Positions 34,251-42,857 of a DNA stretch of 53,601 nt are shown here, piece by piece. The stretch lies in assembly GCA_000424365.1 (NCBI GenBank), contig AUJT01000026.1, positions 1 through 53,601 on the forward strand, written 5' to 3'. Every line of letters starts with the position of its first letter. The stretch's first letter is position 1. The notes under the pieces were generated by a model. It was not told where the DNA came from. It searched no databases and saw only the letters and a list, made by a program, of their open reading frames with translations. The stretch is from Lachnospiraceae bacterium NK4A144. Its GTDB lineage: Bacteria; Bacillota; Clostridia; Lachnospirales; Lachnospiraceae. Position numbers and translations under genes: made by a program.

Positions 34251-34285
34251 GGATCACCGCAGTGGAGAGCGGTGATCCTTTTCTT
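34251..34285 (+). terminator. Terminator after the sigma-factor gene
   Basis: Perfect 10-bp stem GGATCACCGC (34251-34260) / GCGGTGATCC (34269-34278), then TTTTCTT; the AAAA before the stem also makes it usable on the minus strand for the convergent aminotransferase gene. Confidence 0.93.
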
Positions 34286-34292
34286 ATGCGGA

Positions 34293-34373
34293 GCACTTAG
34301 CGAGGTATTTTCGAGCTTAGTGCGTGCTATGCAAGTTCGCTTGGCGAGGTCTTATCGAGCCTAGCGTAACTTG
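34293..34373. repeat. Two tandem hairpin elements (TTAGCGAG type)
   Basis: Unit 1 is 34293-34323 and unit 2 is 34332-34373. Their cores, CTTAGCGAGG ... TCGAGCTTAG and CTTGGCGAGG ... TCGAGCCTAG, differ at four of 25 positions; one A-T pair of the stem in unit 1 is a G-C pair in unit 2. Unit 1 has outer stem GCAC/GTGC, unit 2 CAAGTT/AACTTG. A related hairpin lies inside the repeat at 52183-52238. Confidence 0.75.
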
Positions 34374-34380
34374 TTTGACA

Positions 34381-35484
34381 TTATCTTAATGCATTTTCGA
34401 TGCAGTCGAGAAGACGGTCGTTGTCTTCGGGATCCATGAAGCAGATACGGAAGAAATGATTGTCCAGGAATGGAAATGTGCTGCAGTTTCTTATCATCAT
34501 GTGCTGTCTTATGCAGGTATCAAAGAGTGTGTCGGCATCAGCTTTGTCAGAGTCGATACGGCAAAGCACGAAGTTTGCTGAGGGTTCAAAGCAGGTGATG
34601 CCGAGATCTTTCATGCCTTTAAGTCTGTCAGTAACACGTTTTCTTTCTGTGGTGATAAGATTACGCGTACGTTCGATATATTCTGAATCGCTGAACATGA
34701 TCCTTCCGGCGATCTCTGCAATGGAACTAATAGACCATGGATGTTTTTTGGTGTTGATCTCGCGGATAAGATCCTCGTTACCGGTGACAGCATATCCAAG
34801 TCTGAGCCCCGGTGATGCAAAAAATTTTGAAACACCCCGGATGATGAACAGGTTGCTGTATACAGCAGTGAGAGGAATGCCCTCGAGTTTTTCCATATTT
34901 TCCGTAAACTCGATGTAGGTTTCATCAACCATTACAAAGATATCACGCGCTTTGCAGATATCGAGAACCTGTCTCAGACCTTTTTGATCGATAACAGTGG
35001 AAGTGGGATTGTTCGGGTTGCACAGGATAAGCATATCCACATCGTCTGTGAGCCGTTCCTCGAGAGCTTTTATATTCAGCTTAAAGCCATCCGCTTCTTT
35101 TAACGGGAAGTAAAGAGATGTTCCACCGCCGAGACTAACTTCACGCTCGTATTCTGAATATGAGGGTCCGAGGATCATGGCTTTCTTTGGGTGCTTAAGT
35201 TCGATCAGGATAGATATAAGTTCTGTAGAACCGTTACCGACTATGATATGTGATGGATCGGCACCGCAGTATTTACCAAGGGTTTTTCTTAGTTCGGTAT
35301 ATTCACGATCAGGATAGGTTTCTATACATGTAACATGCTCGGAAATGGTTGCCTTTAGAAGATTTGAGATTCCAAGAGGATTTACATTGGCGGAAAAAGA
35401 AGTGATATCTTCTTTCTTTATGCCATAGACCTGTTCGATTTTTTCAAGATCGCTTCCGTGAAAATGATCGGTGTGTTTTATCAT
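34381..35484 (-). CDS. PLP aminotransferase: threonine-phosphate decarboxylase / histidinol-phosphate aminotransferase type
   Basis: 367 residues, fold-type I. N-terminal HGSDLEKIEQVYGIKKEDIT followed by SFSANVNPLGIS is typical of CobD (L-threonine-O-3-phosphate decarboxylase) and its close HisC relatives; GNGSTELI binds the PLP phosphate, LCNPNNPTSTV and MVDETYIEF are the ring-binding motifs, and the Schiff-base lysine is in RGVSKFFASPGLRLGY. No cobalamin or histidine genes are nearby, so which reaction it performs is open. I start at the ATG at 35484 (GGAGG 8 bases before) rather than an in-frame GTG at 35499 that overlaps that site. It is the only minus-strand gene in this part. Confidence 0.85.
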   Translation of the reverse strand: MIKHTDHFHGSDLEKIEQVYGIKKEDITSFSANVNPLGISNLLKATISEHVTCIETYPDREYTELRKTLGKYCGADPSHIIVGNGSTELISILIELKHPKKAMILGPSYSEYEREVSLGGGTSLYFPLKEADGFKLNIKALEERLTDDVDMLILCNPNNPTSTVIDQKGLRQVLDICKARDIFVMVDETYIEFTENMEKLEGIPLTAVYSNLFIIRGVSKFFASPGLRLGYAVTGNEDLIREINTKKHPWSISSIAEIAGRIMFSDSEYIERTRNLITTERKRVTDRLKGMKDLGITCFEPSANFVLCRIDSDKADADTLFDTCIRQHMMIRNCSTFPFLDNHFFRICFMDPEDNDRLLDCIENALR

Positions 35485-35766
35485 TGCTACTGCCTCCACC
35501 AGTCTTTTAATAAGTAATTTATCGTGGTATAATCATATCGTTACAGTCGTTGAATAGTACAACTTTTTGCGATTGTGACAATCTTAGTTTAATGCAGCTT
35601 CATTTTTCTTTCAAGAAAGTAAAAAATCTAAGTTACAGTTCACGCGTAAACGCTGAGTAGCCATTGGATTTTGCCCATCGCCGCAGGCGATTTAATTGGC
35701 AAAATCCGTTACGTGAACGAGCTGAAAGCGAGTGAACAGTAACAATTCTAATACCTGGGGGAAATC
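35485..35766. other. Intergenic region before the four-gene operon
   Basis: Contains repeat copy B (35632-35743), which ends only 23 bases before the DUF5717-like start. Upstream, AT-rich sequence around 35515-35600 holds divergent TATAAT-like strings (e.g. GGTATAAT, 35526-35533) that could serve as a promoter, without an unambiguous -35. Confidence 0.4.
35632..35743 (+). repeat. Modular palindromic intergenic repeat, copy B
   Basis: 112 bases from GTTACAGTTCAC to GTGAACAGTAAC. The GGATTTTGCC (35666-35675) / GGCAAAATCC (35698-35707) stem with inner ATCGCC/GGCGAT is perfect; the first hairpin module (CGTAAAC...GTTTACG) is deleted, leaving only CGTAAACGCTGAGTA. It shows that the hairpins are separable modules. 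Confidence 0.9.
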
Positions 35767-38700
35767 ATGCAGGAAACCTGTCTGGATAAAATCTTAAGCG
35801 GGAAGTTTGAATATGAGCATGATTCTCTGGTGTTTTCTGAAAAAAAGATCGACCTGATCGTTCATCCCGGCGAAAAGGCTACAGGAACCTTCCATATCGA
35901 ATCAAGTAAGGAAGGTATCCTCAGGGGAATGATCAGCACATCCAGCCCGAGACTTGTCTGTGTCAATGCAGAAGCGGATGAAAGGACTGCCACCGTGCAG
36001 TATTCCTTTGATGCCAGTGGTCTGGAACCCGGCAATGTCGTCAGGGGAGTCATTTTCGTAATTTCCGATGCAGGTGAATATCGTCTTCCGTTTTCTGTCA
36101 GTGTAGTGAGAAACTATCTGGATTCAGAAGAAGGAAGGATAAGAAATCTTTTTCACTTCACAAATCTCGCACGTCGTAGTTTTGACGAGGCTGTCAGAGT
36201 TTTTTATTCACGTTCTTTTTCGGAGATATTTCAGGATTCCGACCGGAGATTTCTGAATGAGTACCGTCTGTATTCGGTGGTACCGGGCTCTGCAGCAAAT
36301 ATGGAACAGTTTCTCATAGCTGTGCACAAAAAATCGCCTGTAGTTTTTTCTACTGATGTCACAAAGATAGAAATGACGGATGTGAGCGATGATATAGAGG
36401 GCGAAATAAGGATACGAAAGTCCGGTTGGGGCTATATTCATCTGGATATAGATTGCGACGGCGATTTTATTCGTGCGGAAAGATATGAATACTCTGCTGA
36501 GGACTTCAGCGGAGATCTTCTGACTATTCCGTATCAGATAAGATATAAGGATCTTCATGCAGGAAAGAATCTTGGCAATCTGACAATTTCCTGTACAGGA
36601 ACAGTGATCGTTATTCCGTTTACGCTCGTATGCTCGTCATCAGAAAATCTGCAGGAGAGACTGGATAAGCGGCGTAAGCAGCACATTATCCTGGAACTTA
36701 TGCGTACATACATGCAGTTTAGAACGCACAGGATAGATGTAAAGAAATGGTGCAGCCGTTCCATGACTCTTACTGAAAAACTTCTGAGAGATGATGAGCG
36801 GGATATGGAAGCCAGACTTTACATGGCTCAGATCCTCTTAGCAGAGGGAAGAAACCGTGAAGCCGGTTTTATATTGGAACATGTCAGAAATAATCTTGCG
36901 CTCGGAGGCATGCCGGTAGAATATACAGGGTATTGTGATTATCTGGAAGCACTTCTTAACAGAGATCCTGATATCGTAAAAAGCCGGGCAGAGAGAGTCA
37001 GGGAGATGCTCAGGCGAAATCCCGGATCTATGCGTCTGACCTGGTTGACCCTTTACCTTGACGAGTCGGTAGCGGGAGATTCAGAAGCCAGACTGGCCCT
37101 TATCCGTAAAGCATTCGAAAACGGAAGCCGCAGTCCTTTGCTGTATATAGAAGCATTGGCGGCACTTAAGGACTGGCCGGAATCCTGGGATGTGATGGAC
37201 GATTTTTACATACAGACCCTTTGGTGGGGCGTCCGTAATGGTGTGATGTATGAATCGCTGGTTTCCAGGATGGTATATCTGACGCTGCGTAAGGATGGAT
37301 ACTCAAAGATCCTTATCAGAGTACTGAAAGCATACTATGATACATTCCATACAGAGGAAATCCCGGAAGCGGTATGTACGCTTCTGATCCGTAATGCCAG
37401 ATATGGAAAAGAAGAATTTGGCTGGTATTCGATAGGAGTAGAGAAGTCGTTTAAGGTTACGAGATTATACGAATCGTATCTTAATTCCGTTCCACTGGAT
37501 TATGATCAGCTTCTTCCACGTCAGGTTCTACTGTATTTCGGCATGAAGTCAGGCGTATCTGATGAGAGGATGGCATTGTTGTATGCCAATATGATACGCA
37601 ATCAGAGCAGGACGGCTGATCTTTTAAAAGAAAATAATGAGAAGATCCTGCAATTTGCAACCCGTGTTGCAGAGCAAAATGTACTGAGCAAAAATATGTC
37701 AGTGGTTTACGAATATGCAGCTTCTCTTAAAGAAATTGAGAATAAGGACGAGTTTGAAAAAGCAATCGCTCCGGTAATTTTTCGTCACAGGATACGGATA
37801 CCTGATAAGAGAGTACGAAATATCATAGTGGCTGAGGACGGAATAATACCGTTAAAGAAAGCGCCTGTAAATGAAGGTCGTGCATATATCTCGATCTACG
37901 GTACGGAATATTCACTGGCATTCGAGTATGCGGATGGACGTCTTTCTGTTCCGAGTCCTGCATTGAAGGATCGTCAGATGCTTCATCCGGCGCATTTCGT
38001 TCATGCACTTACAAATTTTGGTACGGATCGTGCAGGTATTGCTTTTTATATTTGCGGTATCGGACGCAGGGCAGCATCTGTAAATGAACTCAATGTAGAT
38101 TCAGCCCGGACTATCGTATCATCAGACCAGATAGATCCTGAGATACGTGAAGAGTTTCGGCGTGAGCTCATGAGATTTCTTTACGAGCAGGACAGGATCG
38201 ATGAACTCTATGAGCTGTTGTCGGATGCCCCCATAAGAGAATTCAGCAGTCATACACGTTCGGAACTCGTGCGTTACATGGTTATCTGTGGAATGCATCG
38301 AAATGCTTATGAATGTGTAACGACCTGCGGACCGGAGGGAGTAGATCCAAAGATCCTTGTTCGTCTTGTGAGCCGGATGATACAGGAAGGGGTAAATACA
38401 GAAGATCCCAGACTGCTGGATCTGTGCTTTATGGTTTTCCGTGCCGGAAAATACGATGAAGCAATGTTGAACTACCTTTGCGAAAATTTCCACGGTACTG
38501 TGCGTGATATGCGTGATATCTGGAAAGCGTCCGTAGGATTTGACGTAGATGTAATGACGATCGAGGAGCGTATTCTTAATCAGATGCTCTATGCCAGATC
38601 CTTTGTAGGCGAAAAGGACGAGATTTTTGCGGATTACTGCAAGAGAGGCGGCAGGCAGAAACTCATAAGAGCATTTCTCGATTACAGCTCATATGAGTAC

Positions 38701-39336
38701 TTTGTTAAGGACAGGATAACTTCAGCTGAGATATTTGACACTATTCTCAGGAGACTTCGAGAGGGCGAGCAGATGTCTGAAATCTGCGCCCTGGCTCTTA
38801 CAAAGTATGCTGCAGATCCGAAGAGAGCGCCGGACCCGCTTAGAAAAGAACTGGCTGATGTGGTTTCTTCTCTTATGGAACGCGGCCTGATGTTTGAATA
38901 TTTCAGAAACTACAGGAAATATGTTTCTGCTCTGGCATTATTCAGTGACAGGACGTTCATAGAGTACAAGGCCAGTCCCAGATGCAAGGTGGTACTTCAT
39001 TCGCTGATATCCGGTGAAGGAGAGAGCGTAGACGAGTATAGAAAAGAAGATATGCCGGATATGTATGAAGGTATATATTCTGAAAATATGGTCCTGTTTT
39101 TTGGTGAGACGCTTCAGTATTATGTGACTGAAGAAATCGACGGCAGGTCAAATCTTACGGAAAGCAGGAGTATCGAAAGAGATGTCACTCGTCTGGATCG
39201 CAATGATTCAAGATACGACCTGATCAATGACATGCTTGTTTGTCAGTCGGTTGGAGATATAGAAAGCCTCAGAGGGCTCATGGAGCAGTATATAAATAAA
39301 TCGGAGATCGTGTCGGAAGTATTTCGGCTTAGATAA
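35767..39336 (+). CDS. Large DUF5717-like protein, first gene of an unknown four-gene operon
   Basis: 1189 residues, no signal peptide or membrane helix. Residues about 20-115 (LIVHPGEKATGTFHIESSKE ... RLPFSVSVV) and about 190-285 (a second all-beta stretch ending VIVIPFTLVCSS) look like Ig/MSP-like beta sandwiches; most of the rest (300-1180) is helical and reads as degenerate TPR/HEAT-type repeats (DMEARLYMAQILLAEGRNRE, AGFILEHVRNNLALGG), consistent with a scaffold. From memory this matches DUF5717 of Lachnospiraceae. Ribosome binding site GGGGGAAA. The next gene, an actin-fold ATPase, begins 12 bases later, so the proteins are likely to act together. Confidence 0.8.
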   Translation: MQETCLDKILSGKFEYEHDSLVFSEKKIDLIVHPGEKATGTFHIESSKEGILRGMISTSSPRLVCVNAEADERTATVQYSFDASGLEPGNVVRGVIFVISDAGEYRLPFSVSVVRNYLDSEEGRIRNLFHFTNLARRSFDEAVRVFYSRSFSEIFQDSDRRFLNEYRLYSVVPGSAANMEQFLIAVHKKSPVVFSTDVTKIEMTDVSDDIEGEIRIRKSGWGYIHLDIDCDGDFIRAERYEYSAEDFSGDLLTIPYQIRYKDLHAGKNLGNLTISCTGTVIVIPFTLVCSSSENLQERLDKRRKQHIILELMRTYMQFRTHRIDVKKWCSRSMTLTEKLLRDDERDMEARLYMAQILLAEGRNREAGFILEHVRNNLALGGMPVEYTGYCDYLEALLNRDPDIVKSRAERVREMLRRNPGSMRLTWLTLYLDESVAGDSEARLALIRKAFENGSRSPLLYIEALAALKDWPESWDVMDDFYIQTLWWGVRNGVMYESLVSRMVYLTLRKDGYSKILIRVLKAYYDTFHTEEIPEAVCTLLIRNARYGKEEFGWYSIGVEKSFKVTRLYESYLNSVPLDYDQLLPRQVLLYFGMKSGVSDERMALLYANMIRNQSRTADLLKENNEKILQFATRVAEQNVLSKNMSVVYEYAASLKEIENKDEFEKAIAPVIFRHRIRIPDKRVRNIIVAEDGIIPLKKAPVNEGRAYISIYGTEYSLAFEYADGRLSVPSPALKDRQMLHPAHFVHALTNFGTDRAGIAFYICGIGRRAASVNELNVDSARTIVSSDQIDPEIREEFRRELMRFLYEQDRIDELYELLSDAPIREFSSHTRSELVRYMVICGMHRNAYECVTTCGPEGVDPKILVRLVSRMIQEGVNTEDPRLLDLCFMVFRAGKYDEAMLNYLCENFHGTVRDMRDIWKASVGFDVDVMTIEERILNQMLYARSFVGEKDEIFADYCKRGGRQKLIRAFLDYSSYEYFVKDRITSAEIFDTILRRLREGEQMSEICALALTKYAADPKRAPDPLRKELADVVSSLMERGLMFEYFRNYRKYVSALALFSDRTFIEYKASPRCKVVLHSLISGEGESVDEYRKEDMPDMYEGIYSENMVLFFGETLQYYVTEEIDGRSNLTESRSIERDVTRLDRNDSRYDLINDMLVCQSVGDIESLRGLMEQYINKSEIVSEVFRLR

Positions 39337-39348
39337 AAAACGAAACGG

Positions 39349-40614
39349 ATGGAAATAAAAGAAAAGAGAAAAGTTGTTTTCGGAATAGATCTTACTGAAG
39401 ACACAGCACAAATATCATATTGCTTTGGACCTGAGGAAGAAGTGAAAACAGAGAGGATCGGAGCAGAGGAAGAGAATTTCGCTGTTCCGGTGGCTGCTTT
39501 CCGTTTGAAGAACGGAAACAGATTTGTGTTTGGCTATAAAGCGTTGGAAGAGGCCGAAAAAAATGGTTCGGAACCCGTGAGCCGTTTTTTGAGTGTAGCA
39601 CTTGAGGGAAATAAGCTCTATGATGAAGTTGGGGAAATAGAGCCAACAGAGCTTATCGGAAGCTTTTTATCATGGCTCCTCAGAGTTCCGGTGGAAACAG
39701 TTGACGCAGAGCCGATAGCTTTGGTGGTTTCGGTGCCTGAAGTTACTGAGTTGATGCCGGGGATCCTCTATCAGTCTATCCATCAGGCGGGTATCAGGAT
39801 ACCTGAAGTTCGGTTCGTGAGTCATGCGGAGAGTTTTTATTTTTACGCAATGAGTCAGCCGGTGGAGCTATGGAGAAACGGAGTTATCCTCTTTGATTAT
39901 GACGATGAGCATTTTGAGTATCGTCGCCTTGTCATAGATGGAAGAACTAGGCCGGCGATCGTGACCACGGAAGGTCGTAAATGTCCGGAAATGCTGCCTT
40001 TTCTGCCGGGACAGCCCGAGCATATGGATAGTATTTTTCTGGAAATAGCAGAGGAAGCACTGCAGAAAGAGAGACCGTCTGTTATCTATCTCACCGGAAA
40101 GAGGTTTGAGGTACGTTGGGAGAGAGAGACGCTCAGGTTTCTTTGCGGAAGGGGAAGAGTTTTTCAGGGACAGAATCTTTACAGCAAGGGCGCATGTCAT
40201 GCTGCTATGGATGCAGTTTACTGGAGCAGGCTTTCCAGGAGATATCTTTTCCTTGATGATGACAGTCTGAAGCAGAACGTCAGCATAAGGTGCATGGGTG
40301 CAATAGGCAGAGAAACACAGCTTCCGGTTATAGATGCCGGTATAAGCTGGTACAATGCGGAGGCACATATTGAGGTTCTTCTGGGAACAGACCGAGAAGT
40401 CACTGTGGTACTTACCGGGATGATGGACGGTTCGGAGAGAAATGTAGTTCTCCGTCTGGACTGGATGCCTGAACGACCTGACAGAGCCAGTCGTATCGGT
40501 ATGGATTTTAGGTTTATCGAGAAAGAACGGCTGGAAGTGACCATCACGGATCTTGGTTTTGGAGATCTCTTCAAATCCTCCGGACTTAGGGAGACAGAGC
40601 GGATCACATTATAA
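39349..40614 (+). CDS. Actin/Hsp70-fold ATPase-like protein (DUF5716-like)
   Basis: 421 residues. The N-terminus VVFGIDLTEDTAQISYCFGP has the phosphate-1 loop pattern of actin/Hsp70 ATPases, GNRFVFGYKALEEAEKNG corresponds to the Hsp70 strand after subdomain I, GVILFDYDDEHFEYRRLVID to phosphate-2, and PSVIYLTGKRFEVRW ... GACHAAMDAVYW to the adenosine motif. The usual Thr/Gly residues (DLGTT, GGG) are replaced, so ATP hydrolysis may be weak or lost. The last 110 residues are beta-rich. From memory it resembles DUF5716. It forms one transcription unit with the large scaffold upstream and the TPR protein downstream; chaperone- or cytoskeleton-like work is a guess. Confidence 0.75.
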   Translation: MEIKEKRKVVFGIDLTEDTAQISYCFGPEEEVKTERIGAEEENFAVPVAAFRLKNGNRFVFGYKALEEAEKNGSEPVSRFLSVALEGNKLYDEVGEIEPTELIGSFLSWLLRVPVETVDAEPIALVVSVPEVTELMPGILYQSIHQAGIRIPEVRFVSHAESFYFYAMSQPVELWRNGVILFDYDDEHFEYRRLVIDGRTRPAIVTTEGRKCPEMLPFLPGQPEHMDSIFLEIAEEALQKERPSVIYLTGKRFEVRWERETLRFLCGRGRVFQGQNLYSKGACHAAMDAVYWSRLSRRYLFLDDDSLKQNVSIRCMGAIGRETQLPVIDAGISWYNAEAHIEVLLGTDREVTVVLTGMMDGSERNVVLRLDWMPERPDRASRIGMDFRFIEKERLEVTITDLGFGDLFKSSGLRETERITL

Positions 40615-40624
40615 GGATGAGTTT

Positions 40625-41446
40625 ATGGTTTATCAATGCGTTGGGCAGAGAGCTTCGTCCCCTTTTCATATGAAAGGTGCGGGACTTGGGATCTACTCTC
40701 TGGAAGAACTGCTTTTCTACATTAGGGAAAATGTATTTATGATAGATTCTTCGCTTATGAGTGAAGAATTTGTAAAATTTGTGCGGTGCGAGCTTTGCCT
40801 TTCTACTCTTGCGGACAAACTCGCTGAAATAATGAATAATGGCGGCGAACTCTCAGAGTTTGTTGAGTGCCTGTTTAAGGCATCTGACTTTGTATCGGGA
40901 ACGGAGCTCGTGACTATACTTGGAGCACTGGCAGTCACGGATCGCCTGAGCAGTCATGAAAAGCACAAGATCCGCGGAGATTTCCTGATGAAATGCGGAC
41001 ATACGTCCCGCGCGGTCATGGAGTATTATTCGGCATTGCAGGAGATGGACAGGAACAGCATGCCGGAGGAGGCAGCCAGACTTTGCAATAATATCGGTGT
41101 AGGTTGTGCCGAGATGTTTTTCTTTAGTCGTGCGGCTGATTACTTTGAAGAATCATACCGGTTGAAACCGGATGAGGAGACAGAAACCGAGTTGCTGGTT
41201 GCGAGAAAGTTATCTTTATCTGATGATGAGTATGAGAAATATTTAGCAGGCAGAGGTGTTTCCAAAGAAACTGCGGTGAAAGTGGAGCAGGTTATCAAAC
41301 ACGCCGAAACAAAGGTTATCAGAAGGCGTGATGCTCGTATGGTACGAAATGCAGAGAACCGCAGGAAAAATGGAGACAGTTTTGGGGAGAGCAGAGTACT
41401 GTCAGAAGTTCTTGAGCTCTGGAAGAATGAGTACAGAAGAATATGA
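40625..41446 (+). CDS. TPR-containing protein of the four-gene operon
   Basis: 273 residues. N-terminal part (YQCVGQRASSPFHMKGAGLG, IYSLEELLFYIRENVFM) is conserved-looking and unrecognised; residues about 120-200 form one to two TPR units (AVMEYYSALQEMDRNSMPEE, FSRAADYFEESYRLKPDEET); the C-terminus is a basic helix (KHAETKVIRRRDARMVRNAE). I start at ATG 40625, with AAGGATGA before it and 10 bases after the previous stop; an upstream in-frame extension lies inside the ATPase gene and is rejected. The last four bases (ATGA) overlap the next gene. Confidence 0.78.
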   Translation: MVYQCVGQRASSPFHMKGAGLGIYSLEELLFYIRENVFMIDSSLMSEEFVKFVRCELCLSTLADKLAEIMNNGGELSEFVECLFKASDFVSGTELVTILGALAVTDRLSSHEKHKIRGDFLMKCGHTSRAVMEYYSALQEMDRNSMPEEAARLCNNIGVGCAEMFFFSRAADYFEESYRLKPDEETETELLVARKLSLSDDEYEKYLAGRGVSKETAVKVEQVIKHAETKVIRRRDARMVRNAENRRKNGDSFGESRVLSEVLELWKNEYRRI

Positions 41447-42651
41447 AGATTACAGAATGGTTTCGCAGTAAACTGAAAAATCCGTTTCGGGCTTCGGCTG
41501 AAAAGGATGGAGATGCAGCTGATGTAGATCGTGATGAAATACGCGAGGAGGAAGCACCTCTTCGCAGATCTTCTATTGACATACGTGATAAGGAGCAGCG
41601 GGACAGATATATATCCAATTGCTGCGAGCAGATGATCGAGGCTACGGAGGAAGTTGAGAAGGCGACAATGGAGTATCGTCTTGTCACTGAGTATCTGAAA
41701 GACATGGAGGCAATTGACAATCTGCCTCCTGATGTCAGAAATCCTATAAACTCGACGGCGGAGCGTATTATCAATCTCGACAGACAATCACGCGCGAATC
41801 AGAAGAGCCTCGGAAAGATCTCAGAGTCCCAGTATATGCTCATGAACCGTTATGAACGGGATGTTCCTATGGATATAGAAAAAATCCAGAAGAACGAAGA
41901 ATATCGTGAGCTTGTAAGGGCGGATATGCAGAAACTCGAAAGCGAAAAGGCTGTTAATTCCTTCCGTGCCCGTGAGCTTCGCCTTACGATACGAAACATG
42001 AGAAATATGGTTGGGATCACGCTGGCTTTTGGGGTGCTGCTGATCTTTTTACTTTGTATTCTTCAGTTTGTTATGGAACTGGATGCAACCGTGGGATTTT
42101 TTGTCACGGCAGCAGTTGCAGCCGCAGCGTTTACAGCCGAATATGTGAATTATGCGGGTGCCGCAGCACAGCTCAGAAAGACGGAACATTACCTTAATGC
42201 AGTTGTAGCAAAGCAGAATAAGGTAAAAGTCCGCTATGTCAATACGACAAACCTCTTGGAATATGAATATCGTAAATATCACATAAATGTCTCTAATGAG
42301 CTGGTCTATTATTGGGATAATTATCTGGAAGAAAAGAAGGCAAGGCAGGCTCTTGAACGAAGTGATTCGGAGATCGCGGAAGAAAAAAAGAGTCTCGTAA
42401 AGCAGCTTCGTAAGGCACAGATCCATGACCCGAATGTATGGGTAAATCAGTGTGAAGCATTGGTTAATCCTAAGGAAATGGTGGAAGTGCGCCATGATCT
42501 GATCGTCCGCAGGCAGTCTTTAAGAAAGCGTGTGGAATATAATACTGAAAACCGTGATCAGTCTAAAGACGAAATTAATTCGATCGTTCATGATTACCCT
42601 GAATATGGACGAGAGATATTAGCAATAGTGTCCAAATATGACCAGCAGTAA
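41443..42651 (+). CDS. Coiled-coil membrane protein of the four-gene operon
   Basis: 402 residues. A long N-terminal cytoplasmic coiled coil (about 45-180), two membrane helices in tandem (MVGITLAFGVLLIFLLCILQ, about 187-208, and ATVGFFVTAAVAAAAFTAEY, about 213-234) forming a hairpin, and a second coiled coil (about 240-395). Both coils would face the cytoplasm, a layout suited to anchoring the scaffold, ATPase and TPR proteins at the membrane. Unrecognised family. Coupled to the TPR gene by an ATGA overlap; the operon ends here. Confidence 0.75.
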   Translation: MKITEWFRSKLKNPFRASAEKDGDAADVDRDEIREEEAPLRRSSIDIRDKEQRDRYISNCCEQMIEATEEVEKATMEYRLVTEYLKDMEAIDNLPPDVRNPINSTAERIINLDRQSRANQKSLGKISESQYMLMNRYERDVPMDIEKIQKNEEYRELVRADMQKLESEKAVNSFRARELRLTIRNMRNMVGITLAFGVLLIFLLCILQFVMELDATVGFFVTAAVAAAAFTAEYVNYAGAAAQLRKTEHYLNAVVAKQNKVKVRYVNTTNLLEYEYRKYHINVSNELVYYWDNYLEEKKARQALERSDSEIAEEKKSLVKQLRKAQIHDPNVWVNQCEALVNPKEMVEVRHDLIVRRQSLRKRVEYNTENRDQSKDEINSIVHDYPEYGREILAIVSKYDQQ

Positions 42652-42696
42652 CGAGTCTGTAAATTAATTTAATACGTTGAATCATTATAGTTTTTC

Positions 42697-42725
42697 GTTG
42701 CATGGATTTTGGCTGTGATATATAA
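42697..42725 (+). promoter_or_regulatory. SigmaA-type promoter of purF
   Basis: TTGCAT (42697-42702), 17 bases, TATAAT (42720-42725). The 5' leader to purF would be about 125 bases; I see no purine riboswitch in it. Confidence 0.6.
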
Positions 42726-42857
42726 TAATCAACGTTGTTTCGACTGAATCTATTCTGAACGATGTTTCCGCTGACATACGTTCCAGGATTCAGTTACAGG
42801 CTCTTTGTTTTTTGGTGTGTTTTTGCTTGGCGGGCAGGCACATCATGGGGAAAATGA

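Noticed and set aside
42643-42655. CAGTAACGA at the end of the operon as another repeat end
   Set aside because: Only nine bases match and the rest of the element is absent; likely chance.
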